This document shows, one piece after another, positions 50,060 through 64,000 of a DNA stretch of 64,000 bases. The position numbers were made by a program, and so were the translations under genes. The stretch is taken from assembly GCA_963921425.1 (NCBI GenBank), contig OY992840.1, positions 14,200,501 through 14,264,500 on the forward strand, written 5' to 3'. Source of the DNA: Dryas octopetala (taxonomy: Eukaryota > Streptophyta > Magnoliopsida > Rosales > Rosaceae). Every line of letters begins with the position of its first letter. The stretch's first letter is position 1. The notes under the pieces were generated by a model. It was not told the origin of the DNA. It worked only from the letters and a program-made list of their open reading frames with translations, and did not search any database.

Positions 50060-50843
50060 CTAAACCTGAATCTTCCTACACTTGGTTGCCGAGCTTATGA
50101 TAAGCATGAGCAAGACAAAGACAGACAAGTAAGAGAGTATCACAGATTCGGTCACTGATTTACAGAACTTGCCAAAGTGATCACAAATTGGTGCCCAACC
50201 CGAGTGACTATTCCCATACTGTCCCACGTACCCTATAGCAGTTGCAGCCGAGCACCCAGCAAGCAGCAAAGAGAACACCAACTGTCAATTTAAAAGATTT
50301 TGTAAAATTCGTAAGATATATAACATCATGTCAAACAATAATTATATATATATATGTGCTTGTAGTTGAAGATGTTCATGAAAATTTCAGTTCTGAAAAC
50401 AAAACCAAGCATATACCAAATCATGCAGGAACAAGATGAAGTAGTTGGCAGGGTTTGAGACTTGAAGATGGAGAAGGAACAAAAGGAGCAAGGAGAGCAA
50501 ACAGAAGGCACTCACAGCAGCATTTGCAAAAGCAAAGAACCTGCAACATGGGAAATTAATTAAACAAAATAAATGGCTTGGCAAATTTTTATTTTTTTAT
50601 TTTTTGGAAGTTGACATTATCTGTGAAAGTGTGATGATCTTACTTGAAGGCAGAGGAGTAGCTGTATCTAGCATCAAAGGGAATGCCACCAAAATCTATG
50701 GATTGCTTGCTTGTCATGACCACCCATGTTGCAGCCAATGTAGCAGCCATGGCAAAAGTTCTCAAGCAAATTTGGGATACAAGAAAAATCTTGTGGGGTT
50801 TCAGAGGTGGGTTTTGCTGAAACTTGGCTTCAGTGGTGGCCAT
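50060..50843 (-). CDS. CASP-like four-span membrane protein, 181 aa
   Basis: Three exons read leftward: 50644-50843, 50417-50540 and 50060-50281. The product begins MATTEAKFQQNPPLKPHKIF and has four membrane spans: IFLVSQICLRTFAMAATLAA, FANAAVSAFCLLSLLLLFLL, a third with LFLHDLLVFSLLLAGCSAAT, and VILSYLSVFVLLMLIISS. The Arg in span 1 (ICLRTF) and Asp in span 3 (LHDLLVF) are the conserved pair of the CASP/MARVEL family. Length fits CASP-like group 1. Family members scaffold plasma membrane domains; the true CASPs organise the Casparian strip, and this group's role is less known. The start ATG is preceded by an in-frame leader without other ATG. Confidence 0.88.
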
Positions 50844-53732
50844 AGTGAGATCCCAATTGGATGATGATGATGAACAATTGCAGAAAACAGAGAAGAGAAA
50901 AACAGAGGGGATGAGGAAGAGAGCTAAAGAAAAGGTAACGGATAGAGATGAGTTTGTGTGGAGTTAAGAGGAGCATTTATAGAACAAAGAAAGTGAGGAA
51001 TCTTTAGAGGAGAGGCATGATAAAAGAAAGAAACTATTAAAAAATAAAAATGGTCAATATTTTTTCTAGCTCACTCTCTTTGAACTAGCAAGTGTAGATG
51101 ATGTATCTATTACCACTTTGCTATATCTCACTGCTAAATTTTTGGACATGTAGACTTATAGAGGTTTTTGACATGTTAAAAGATGAATGTTTATTTGCAA
51201 TGTGGGTAATGTTGACCATGAGAGATGTTACTTGTTTGTCTTCAAAATAAGCTTGACAGTTACTTGGGGTTGACTCAGTTATTGTCAACTTATTTACCCT
51301 TGCAGTGGTAGCTCCTTCATCAGTTGAATGGTTCAGACTTCTATGCAACAAACTGGTTTGTCCCCACATAAATTCTTGTGACATTATTCACATAATTTCA
51401 CTGACCCAAAAGAAACTGCTCATATCAGAACATTGGTTAATTTATTACCCTCATTTGGGTTGAGCTAAACACCAAATTACAGGTCAGGACCCTTTTAAAT
51501 GCCCTTTATTTTTTGGTTTCCATATTACATATTTTCATTCAAAAGTTTACCTTTTGTTCAACCATGGCATTTACTTCATGATGTACAGTTCAAACTATGA
51601 AGTAAACCCCATAACATGTTTATTAATTGGTCCACCCACTCAATACAAACCTTTGGTGCAACCCCATGAGTTCTTTCTGCTTGGGATTTCAGTGCTATAA
51701 GATTTGGATAGCCAAACAAACTTTGCCAACCTTTTTCCTCTTACTTGGTTAAACCCATGCAAGTTTTTATCCAACTTTCTAATACTTCAGATAAAGGATG
51801 GTTTCTTTCAGAATGGGGTTTCTTCTCAAAAGCTGCAACAAATACAAGCAATTAGAGGTCGTCACGACACGTTTGGCATCCAGGATACGACGACCCTCAA
51901 CCATATTCAATGCCATTGTTTGGAAGTTACAATTATACAAGGCCGTGTTTGTTTGACATGCTGGATACAGAGACTGGATTAAATCAAATTAAATGTATTC
52001 ATATCCAATATTTGATGCTTTGCAATTGGATAATAAATATATATAATGCTATGATGAGATGCCACATATTACAATCATCATAGCAACCCTTGTCAAATTG
52101 TCATCATAAACCCAGACCTTGAGTCCTAAATAGATATAATTTTTTTTATATTAAACCCGATTATATTTGAATTAAGGGTTTATTTGAGAGTGTTTTTGGA
52201 AAAAAACTTTGTTTAGTTGCACTTTTGCTAGTATGGTTTTTGTTAGAAACACACAAAATCCTTGAAAGTGCTTCTTACAAAAGTATCTACCAAATGCTTC
52301 TCTAGAAAGAACAAAAAGTGTTTATATAACTCAAAATAACACTTTTAATAATTTCTGTTAAATGCTATCAAAAGTGTTTTTGATTATCTGAAATTAAAAT
52401 CTTTAAACAGGCTTAAGTTTATAATTGTTGGACTATAGAAAATGTAAAGTAAGCATTATCCAATCCGATCCACGCATGCTAAGAATGGGGTAAGATTTGG
52501 AGAAGAAGATGTTGTTTTTCATTGACGCAACAAACTTACAAACATGGCGTAAGGTAAGTACACTCATTTATATATGGTTCACAACTCACATCTTTGTCAA
52601 GCAAACCTCCCCTTTTTCCTCTTTGTCACAAATGCTTGCATATATCGTTTTACATGCAATTGTCACATTCATTTCAAAAGGAGGTATTGAGTAACATCTA
52701 ACTTTCCCTCATATGTACAGCTATGGATCCATTTGAGCCATAAAAGTAACCTACACGGCTACACCCATCCATTTCAAAGTAATACTTTCGGTTAAATCAA
52801 AAAATTGCATAACAAATAAGGCTTAGGTAGATGTTAAGAAAGGACAATGCTATTTATTATAATTATTTTTCAAGCATACATTGTGCCATATATTTTACTT
52901 ATCTAATATGAAAAGAATAACTCATGATGAAAGAGTGTCAGCTTTATATATTTCTTGTTTATGCCCTAACAACTTAAGTTTCCGGGTCGACTAACACCTC
53001 ACATTTCTGGTCATTATTTGTTGTAGATATTTTCCTTGAAACTGAGATAGATTCAAAACCCGTTCGTTTGGGCCTTTTGGGGTGTTTTCCTTTGTAATGT
53101 GGATGGGGGAGATGGTGAATAAGAACAATTTATCTTGTTGATTCCACAGGCTTGGAATCCGCTTTTTATTGTTGTTTTAAAATTTACTACATTTCAGGGA
53201 AGTAGGTGCATACCCTTTTGTCACGGACTCACAAGTGATAGCATGCAAAGGCTGAATTAGCTGACATAATGTAATATGCCCCAATTATATTCATGGTTTG
53301 AACTTTGAAGTATCCCCACAACACAACCTTTCCCAAAATTTTAGCATCACTGCATCATGACAAGATAGATTACGCACATTCCTTGTGGTGGGTTTTCAAG
53401 ACTTTTCATGATATATTTGGGAAAATGGAAATAAACTGTTTTGGGGTGCTTAATACATGTCCCAAACAAAATGTCCCAGTTTTAGCCTTATCAAGGAGTT
53501 ATGGACCTGTAAATAGCTGGAAGAAAATGCCAAAGCTGTCATTGAACCATCAGAGTGTTCAAATATCTACAAGTAGTAAAAGTATGTTTAATCAACTAAT
53601 TATTGACAATTACGATTATTTACAGATTAAATGGGGAAATTGCCCGAAAGAAGATAGGAAATTGAATGTACAAATATGTACAGAGACTACAGTTGTGTAA
53701 CTATCTATCAGGCAGAGAATGTCCTATGCCTT
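50844..53732. other. intergenic stretch, CASP-like promoter side and Atos-like gene 3' side
   Basis: No convincing gene. A plus-strand frame at 53305-53700 (131 codons) overlaps the expected 3' end of the minus-strand gene and shows no domain. AAGTGTTTTTG / AAGTGTTTATA type phrases at 52160-52400 suggest a decayed repeat. Confidence 0.4.
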
Positions 53733-57263
<3,531 letters not shown>

Positions 57264-59603
57264 CTTCAGATAAATTCAAGATGAAGTCCTTTATTTAACT
57301 CTACTCCTTTTATATAATTTCTTCTTATCCCTCTTTCTCAATGCATTCATGCATAAAAATCAAATTGCATTTCTATGTTCCGAGTGACTTAAATGGTTTC
57401 AAGTTGCCCAACCATATCCGTGCCACCAGAGCCTTTACTTGCCTTAGTTCCCACTGATTAAAGAAGTAGTTCTAACCATCTAATTCAACATTTATAGTTG
57501 AGGCTATCATACTAAACCTACCATATGCATCTGCATCTAAACTGGTTCTTTCATCAGATCATATGGAACTCAAGTCAGAATTTCAAATGGGATGGGTAGG
57601 ACGCCATGTCTTCTTCTTGTCAGCTAACAAAGAGAAACAAGCAGTTCATGGTTTTCCAGAAACCAATGTGCCGTCCTGGAAATATCTGCTCAGTTAGAAA
57701 TTGGTGATTGACAATCTAAAGGAAGAACTACTTATTCAAACTTAGTTTTAGTTTTTGTCTTATCATTTCTAAGAATCAGCAAATAAAATAGTCATCCTCA
57801 ACTAAATGTTAGGCATTACAACTGATGGAAACAAAATACAGAGATATAAAATAGAACCAGAAGTAATGTAAGACAAAATCAATCAAATGACTGAGATTTC
57901 AAGAAGTATCATCTCTGAAATTTACAACCAAACATACAGCATTGAAGAAATTTCAATTTGGCCAGCTATGATTCATAGAACTCCATACCAATGAAGAATC
58001 TCCGAAACACGTAGCAATTCCGAACACATACTCCTAAAAAACATTAAATTTTTAACAAGGAAAATATCAAAAACCCATTATGATGACAATTTCGACAAAT
58101 ATGGGCTAAAATACAGGCCCTTTTGTTTTACACCATTAAAAGGAAGGAAGATAAGAAGCTTAGTCCAGGATGCAACAACCCAACAAATTCCAGCTACAAT
58201 TCCCACATGGGTCCAATTGGTTCCTTAAAAATTCTAACTTTCTCTGAGTTTGATTCTTCAACATAAAGAAGTAAAAGCACAAGTTCAGACTAAAAACCTC
58301 CCTTAAGCTGAACCCCAGTACAACCATTTCTTTTCAATTGATTTACCAATTCCTAGAAACCAAAACAATAAAGAAAAAGCAAAGACCCAGAAATAAATTT
58401 CATTTTTTCTCGGCAACCAAACAGAGAACGATATTCCATTAAAGAAAAATCAATACCAGAAACAACAGAGATCAAGTGCACGCTATCAAAGGCTTCAAAA
58501 CTAATGTTCAAGTATCTCATCAAAAGAACAAAAGGGGCTCTGTTTATGATAAAGACGCACCAGGGAAGCTAGAAGAATTGGATACAAGGAGCTCAAAGCC
58601 TCAAACTTGCTTGCACAAAACTAAGCCACAAAAAGAGACTAAACCCAAATGAAAAAAAGCTGGTTACGTCTGTTGTGTTATTCAACTGGTTTCTTCTTCT
58701 TTCTCCTTCTTCGAATCTCTTGTGTTTTCCTTGCAATTCCTCTGGTTTCCATGTTTTTGTTTTTCCTTTTTTTTTTTTCTTTCTTTTTTGTATATGGAGA
58801 AGTTGGGGTGGTGGTATTGGGCAGTGATTGATGATTTGGTGTTAGCCTCCCAAATTTTGAAGAATAAACAAAAATTTATGGGTCATGAATCTCGCTTTAT
58901 CCTGAATTTTCTGACCCGCTGGCTGCGTTTGAAAACCATATGTACCAAAACCAGGGGCTCCCTCTGCGTCTTCAAGTTGTGCCTCTCTTTCTTTTACTCG
59001 TCATAAAATTGGTTTATTTTGACCTCACATGTCATGTCCACCTCCAACTTTCTTTCTGCGCAACATGTCTGGTGTCCCTCTTCATACGTTAAACTTTAGC
59101 CATTTTTTTTTTTTTTTCCAAGAGTAAAAGAAAAAGTGGGTTTGCAACTTTTAAATGTGTATGGAAGCGATCAGATGCTAATTGATCAATAAGTTAATAC
59201 GAAATTTCTTAATTCCAACTATCTATTTTTCTAGTTTCTCAAAATCATTATTATATAAACATGTAAAATATGATTAGAGTGATTAGAGAAGCCATAACTG
59301 TTAATAAAATATAAAATAAGCACGATCATGATATAAGCGTGTAAAACAATAATAAAAACTGATTTAAGGAAGCGTACCTGAGTTTATGGTTACAGATTAT
59401 AGATTAGAAAAGTCTTCTACCTCTACACACACATATATATATATATATATATTAGATAGATATAGAGTTTCACGTAAAGTCTAACTCATTAAAAATGTAC
59501 TTAATTCAGTCCCACACATAATATAAAGTTCATAACCACATATGACATATCGTATATAGTTAAGTCATCAAGCTCGTAATAACAGTTCAATCACTTTGGT
59601 TTG
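57264..59603. other. 5' region of the Atos-like gene and flanking intergenic DNA
   Basis: The 57.3-58.6 kb part probably includes untranslated leader exons and introns on the minus strand; a minus-strand phrase near 58400-58440 (CTCTGTTTGGTTGCCGAGAA) is common in plant 5' leaders. Plus-strand frames near 58650-59000 are Phe-rich, low-complexity artefacts. Confidence 0.4.
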
Positions 59604-60404
59604 TTACAAATATATATAAAAATATATTGTGAGGTTCACATTTGGAAGATGATACTTAAAATAATCACAATCTGGCACCACACTAGCGGCATGGCCTGCA
59701 GAGATGTCACCATGCATGTCATCACAATGTTGGCAACATGAACAGTATGACAACACCATGGCATTGCCAAAAACAAGAGGACCAATTAATTGACCATAAA
59801 CCCCCACAAATTAATTACTCTCCTACAGCTAATATCAAACAAATTACTGCAGGTAAGAGCAAGCATTAATTGAAGTAACCCTCCAATACTTGTTCTTACT
59901 TCGTTCTAGAATGTGCAATGAAAGACGTGGGACATCAGTACTCTCATGCACATTGTTGTATAATATTATGTGCTACGTACCACTAGGAACCAAAATGAAA
60001 GCCTTTGATGAGATGAGACCTCAGAAATCAGAATCACTGACTCAGTGACTGGTGCATTGTGGTTTGTGAGCAAGCCACGTACGTACGAGTCTCGGACGAG
60101 TTAACCAGCTGTTACCAAGTACCATGCATGTGTGTGTACGTGTGGACAAAGAGGACCCAAGTGAAACCAAACGAGCTAGCTAGGATGTGGTGCCAAGTTG
60201 TGCACGTACCATTGAGCTATTCCCCCACTAGGGGCTTGGCCCACTAGGCCCATGCCCATTGCACTACTATATAAAGCCACTCCAGGGCGTGCAACTAATT
60301 ACACAATCAACATATATTCATTCCTTAATTAAGTATCTATCTAGCTAATTAAGCTAGTTATTCTTAATTTGCTGCCTTGTTAATATTATTTAAGAAATTA
60401 AGCA
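59604..60404 (+). promoter_or_regulatory. ELIP promoter with ACGT elements and TATA box
   Basis: A TATA box (ACTATATAAAGCC) lies at about 60265-60277, some 130 bp before the start codon. Upstream are several ACGT cores: GCCACGTACGTACG (about 60074), GTACGTGTGG (about 60137), GCACGTACC (about 60202) and CTACGTACC (about 59974). ACGT/G-box elements bind HY5-type bZIP factors, which activate ELIP under light. The link is inference from the motifs. Confidence 0.55.
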
Positions 60405-61162
60405 ATGGCTTCAGCAACTGCAATGCAATCAATCCTAGGAAGTTCCATGGCTTATGGATCAGCAGGCAACAACAACAGAGTGAACCAGCTGATAATTGTT
60501 CCTACTAACTATGCTCCAACTCAGCATAGGTATGCTCACATGATGAGGGTACGCTCCATGGCCCAGGTAATTAGGACTCTAAGCTACTCATCTCTTTTCT
60601 CTTTTGGGTTAATTATGATCGAACATTCGAACTCATGTTCATATTAATTCTCGAGGTATTATATATAAATGATTCTAATTAATTAAGTAATTAACCATGT
60701 TGTGCTACTTGATGTGTCATTAATTTGCAGGATGGTGAGAAGGAGCAACCATCTAGTGTAACAAATGCCTCCAAAAACTCACAGCCACCTACTTCTCCTC
60801 CTCCTCCAAAGCCTAAGGTTAGCACAAAGTTTTCAGATGTGTTTGCATTCAGTGGGCCGGCACCGGAGAGAATCAACGGCAGGCTGGCAATGGTGGGGTT
60901 TGTGGCGGCTCTGGCAGTGGAACTATCCAAGGGTCAGGATGTGTTTGCTCAGATATCCAACGGCGGGGTGTCCTTGTTCGTTGGCACCAGCATTTTGCTA
61001 TCAGTGGCATCCTTGATTCCTCTGCTTAAAGGGGTGAGCGTGGAGTCGAAATCAGATGGGATCATGACAGCAGATGCTGAGCTCTGGAATGGGAGGTTGG
61101 CCATGTTGGGTCTCGTTGCTTTGGCCTTCACCGAGTATGTCAGGGGTGGAACCCTTGTGTAG
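60405..61162 (+). CDS. ELIP1: early light-induced protein (ELIP), chloroplast
   Basis: Two exons: 60405-60566 and 60731-61162, giving 197 residues. The N-terminus [20 protein letters not shown] is a chloroplast transit peptide (about 1-50). A Pro-rich linker ([12 protein letters not shown]) precedes three thylakoid helices: [40 protein letters not shown] and [20 protein letters not shown]. The ExxNxRxAM motif in helices 1 and 3 supplies chlorophyll ligands, as in the light-harvesting superfamily. ELIPs build up briefly under high light or early greening and are thought to bind free chlorophyll or carotenoid. Whether it equals ELIP1 or ELIP2 cannot be told; the symbol is by family. Confidence 0.92.
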
Positions 61163-61834
61163 AATGTACATCATCGCATTACTCATCATTAATTATGGGT
61201 GTTAATGGCTAGCTTATGCTTATTATGCATATTGCATATATACCCTGTAATACTCATTCATATGTGACTACAGGCTACAACATAAATGAGAATCTCACAT
61301 TTACATACTCTACAATGCAATGTGCTCTGTTTTTTGTACTATAAATGATCGATGTATAGATATTGCCAAGCAATTTTTAGTTTCTTTGGGTCTAATTTAT
61401 TTCAAAGGACAGAAAGGGATAGTAAAACTTTTCTAGCTGATAGCAAATCCAGAAACTTCAAGGCTTGCCAATTGAGATTCTGACTTTATAAAGAGGCAAC
61501 ATGTAAAATTAAGAAATAATTAGACTTAGGTTCTTTAAAAAAAAGTTTTTAGATGAAAACTGGAGATGTTTTAAAATTTATCAGAAAATCATTTTAATTC
61601 ATAATAAAGTCTTTTTCCGATTTAAAGGGTATTTTCCTATATTTGAAGGATATTTCCCCTCCTAAGATGTAGAGTGAGTTTTGTAGAGGCTGCATGTTAG
61701 GTTTTAAAATCTAACATAAAGCTGTCAAAGAAGAAAAATAAAATAATTTAATTAAAAACCCTAAATCACTATCGGTTTTAGTCTAAGAAAAACTCATAAA
61801 ATGAACTGAGCTTTAAGTCTCCCTAAAACTAATT
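61163..61834. other. 3' flank of ELIP
   Basis: The likely 3' untranslated region, with no other gene seen. Confidence 0.4.
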
Positions 61835-62202
61835 AGGGAATGTTATCCACATTCTCCATTGATTTTTTCCTTTATTATTTTTTATTGTACAGTGTATTTT
61901 CATGACCGTTCATTTTTAGATAATTATTTGAAGATTATATATGTAAAAAATCAACTAAATCGAAAATCGTTTGGTCATGTAATCGTTAATAAATAAACAA
62001 ACGGTGAATCAAATTGTTACAAAAACTGTCTGTTTATTTGATCATAGTTACATAACCAAACGATTTCTGATTTGGTTGATTTTTTGCAGAGATAATCTTT
62101 ATAGTTAGATCTAAAAAATGAACGGTTTCGGTCATAAAAATACCTTGTGAAATGAGAATAATAAAAGAGAAAGTAGATTGGAGAAGGTGAATATCATTTC
62201 TC
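61835..62202. mobile_element. palindromic MITE, family B copy 2
   Basis: A perfect 9-bp duplication AAACTAATT flanks it (61826-61834 and 62203-62211). The ends AGGGAATGTTATCC and GATATCATTTCTC-like inverse, and the central AAATAAACAAACGG block, match the copy at 27840-28185. The 9-bp duplication points to Mutator-like origin. Confidence 0.85.
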
Positions 62203-62639
62203 AAACTAATTTAAATATCCCTTTGCATGTTGCTCAAAGCCTAATTGTGTGTTCCTTCCTTAGCTTCCCATTTCATACTTGTCAAAAACTAAATAGAACT
62301 TGTCAGTATATATATGTAGTGTCGTATAGATGTACATTTTGAGAAACAGATTTGATTTGGTTTTTGGTTTTCTTTTAACTATAATTAGAGTGGTAAATTG
62401 TGTTAGTGAGTCATGTTATTAATTTGATATGGGTGCCACTATTCGAACCTGAATTTTTTATCAATAGTCCTAACATACTTTCTACACCCAACTAAAAATT
62501 AGAAATTACAAAAATTTATTAGTATACCTAACAAGTTTTCCCAACTTACCCTTACTAAAACCCAACACCACATCCAACCTATTCTACTTTCTATACCAAT
62601 ATAAACACCCAACTCCATCATCACCACCACAATGTGAGA

Positions 62640-63262
62640 TCTAATTGCACCACCACCGAACACTACCAACGACAATGACCACCACCACCACCGAATCAAT
62701 ACCACACCCAATCAAATCAGAATCTTCACTTGGACGGTTCACTAGGTATCAAACTAATGAGAGCTTATGCTGCTTGCGAAGACCCCATAATGAAATGCAC
62801 TTGTTAGGTGTTAAGTGTAATGAGTTTGCATTTCCGAGTGTTCTTAAGGCCTGCTCTATTACTAAAGATTTGGAATTGGGAAAGCAGATTCATGGGAAAG
62901 CAGATTCATGGGATCACAGTGGTTACAGGGTTTGAGTTTGATGAACTTGTTGCTAATACCTTGGTTGTTATGTATTCAAAGTGTGGGGAGTTTGGGGATT
63001 CTCGGAGACTATTTGATGCAATTCCAGAACGAAATGTTATTTCATGAAATGCGTTATTTTCTTGTTATGTGTAAAGTGAATTCTTTGGAGAAGCAATGCA
63101 TCTGTTTCAGGAAATGATTATGAGTGGAATAAAACCTAATGAGTATAGTATATCTAGTATAATAAACGCTTGTATCGGGATGGGGGATGGTAGTCGAGGA
63201 AGGAAAATTCATAGGTATATAATTAGACTTGCATGTGACACTAATCTTAATAAACCATGAAC
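62640..63262 (+). pseudogene. broken PPR (PLS-type) gene fragment
   Basis: Pieces in different frames show a pentatricopeptide repeat protein: [20 protein letters not shown] and GKQIHGK, then [20 protein letters not shown] and [16 protein letters not shown], then EAMHLFQEMIMSGIKPNEYS and SSIINACIGMGD. A 16-bp duplication (AAGCAGATTCATGGGA, near 62882 and 62898) shifts the frame, and an in-frame stop replaces the expected Trp after NVIS. The N-terminal part and most repeats after about 63250 are missing. PPR proteins act in organelle RNA processing; this copy is a truncated relic of a host gene. Confidence 0.75.
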
Positions 63263-63350
63263 ATTTTGATTTTAGACTTGTCTTGATGTATTTATACACC
63301 TTTGTGTTGAAAAAAAAAAAAAAATTCATCAACATGAGAGTTTTTTTTTA

Positions 63351-63694
63351 GGTTTATTCGCACCAATGTCTTTTGAAATATATATTTTTTTTTCATTTTG
63401 CCTCCTCAAACTTAAACTGTATCACTTTGTCACTTGAATTTTTATTTTTGTTATAAATTGTCTGATTCCGCCTAGTCTATTAACTTTTTCGTTAAAAATG
63501 CTAATGTGGTGCTCATAATAAATTGGACATGTAGACACCACATCAGTTTTTTTAACGAAAGAGTTAATGAATTAGACGAAATCGAGTAATTTGTAGCAAT
63601 GATAAAAGTTCGGATGGTAATATGATATAATGTAACTTTGAAGGGCAAAATGAGAAAAAATGTAACTTTCAGAGAGCATTAACGTGAATAAACC
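63351..63694. mobile_element. palindromic MITE
   Basis: The ends GGTTTATTCGCACCAATGTC and the inverse of TTAACGTGAATAAACC pair, and the inner arms (AGTCTATTAACTTTTTCGTT and its inverse) pair too. T-rich flanks (TTTTTTTTA) may be the duplication. The arm pattern ('TTTCGTTAAAAATG') resembles that of the MITE at 14485. Confidence 0.7.
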
Positions 63695-63748
63695 CTTTTT
63701 TTAGCACAACTTGCCTACATGTTATGAGAAAAAGAAAAAAATTTAGAT

Positions 63749-63835
63749 GAGGTTAAATAAAGTGGTGAGGATGGATGATGCCTAATGAGGTCGAATTAAG
63801 TATAGGTTCAATTCTTTTTAATGTTAAAAAGAAAA
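63749..63835 (+). mobile_element. SINE-like repeat
   Basis: GAGGTTAAATAAAGTGGTGA resembles an A-box region, TATAGGTTCAATTC a B-box region, and an A run ends it. It is similar in layout to the repeat at 20251-20352. Confidence 0.4.
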
Positions 63836-64000
63836 AAAAAATTTATTTATTTTTAATTTTGTAAAATCTGCTAAATTCTTTCTTGCTGGAACTAATTACT
63901 GGATCAGATAGTCTCTCTCAAGAGTCAAGACTCTCACTCTCCAAAAAGGCAAGTAAAGTATCAATCAGAGAGAGATAAAGAGCTTTATTCGTTGTTCTGT

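Noticed and set aside
52160-52420. Segment with repeated AAGTGTTTTTG-like phrases as a MITE
   Set aside because: Inverted arms are suggested but I could not define ends or a target duplication.
53305-53700. 131-residue plus-strand frame
   Set aside because: It overlaps the expected 3' untranslated region of the minus-strand Atos-like gene and has no domain.
58649-59006. Phe/Leu-rich frames that look like membrane proteins
   Set aside because: They derive from T-rich low-complexity DNA upstream of the Atos-like gene.

Overview
This is nuclear DNA of a flowering plant. The host genes are intron-rich with GT/AG splice sites, plant-only families are present (CASP-like, ELIP, plant NOT4 fragments), and the intergenic DNA is AT-rich and full of CACTA, hAT and Mutator-like elements. 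Protein style and repeats suggest a rosid, perhaps Rosaceae; this is an impression, not a test.

Layout. 1-2.9 kb: gene-free, with a SINE and a MITE. 2871-14461: one non-autonomous CACTA transposon with TTT target duplications. It carries captured pieces of host genes (the first coding exon of a RING-type gene and three exons of a NOT4-like gene). A second CACTA element (7080-12760, TTA target duplications) sits inside it. The inner element has TTTGGGCGACGAA-type subterminal repeats, a 340-bp tandem array, and a gene for a TNP1-like protein that stays open through five exons. 14.5-22.7 kb: no host gene, three palindromic MITEs, a 1-kb hAT element and a SINE.

Gene block one (23-36 kb): a GT29 sialyltransferase-like gene (12 exons, 437 aa), a single-exon SAM-domain gene (314 aa), and on the minus strand serine palmitoyltransferase subunit LCB2 (11 exons, 485 aa). 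From memory, the Arabidopsis At3g48780-At3g48820 interval holds the same three gene types, so this looks like conserved microsynteny. 36-45 kb is gene-poor, with LTR, MITE, hAT and SINE remains. Gene block two: an ARM-repeat protein (550 aa, one exon, plus strand), a CASP-like membrane protein (181 aa, minus), an Atos/FAM214-like nuclear protein (712 aa, minus) and a two-exon early light-induced protein (197 aa, plus). A broken PPR gene fragment, two MITEs and a SINE-like repeat close the window.

The genes do not form one pathway: LCB2 makes sphingoid bases in the ER, the GT29 protein is a Golgi glycosyltransferase, and ELIP protects thylakoids under excess light. The most notable content is in the mobile DNA: a nested chimeric gene-capturing CACTA, a fold-back element with almost identical arms, and a scattered set of very small poly(A)-bearing insertions flanked by 11-18 bp direct repeats, which look like extreme 5' truncations of retroposons.
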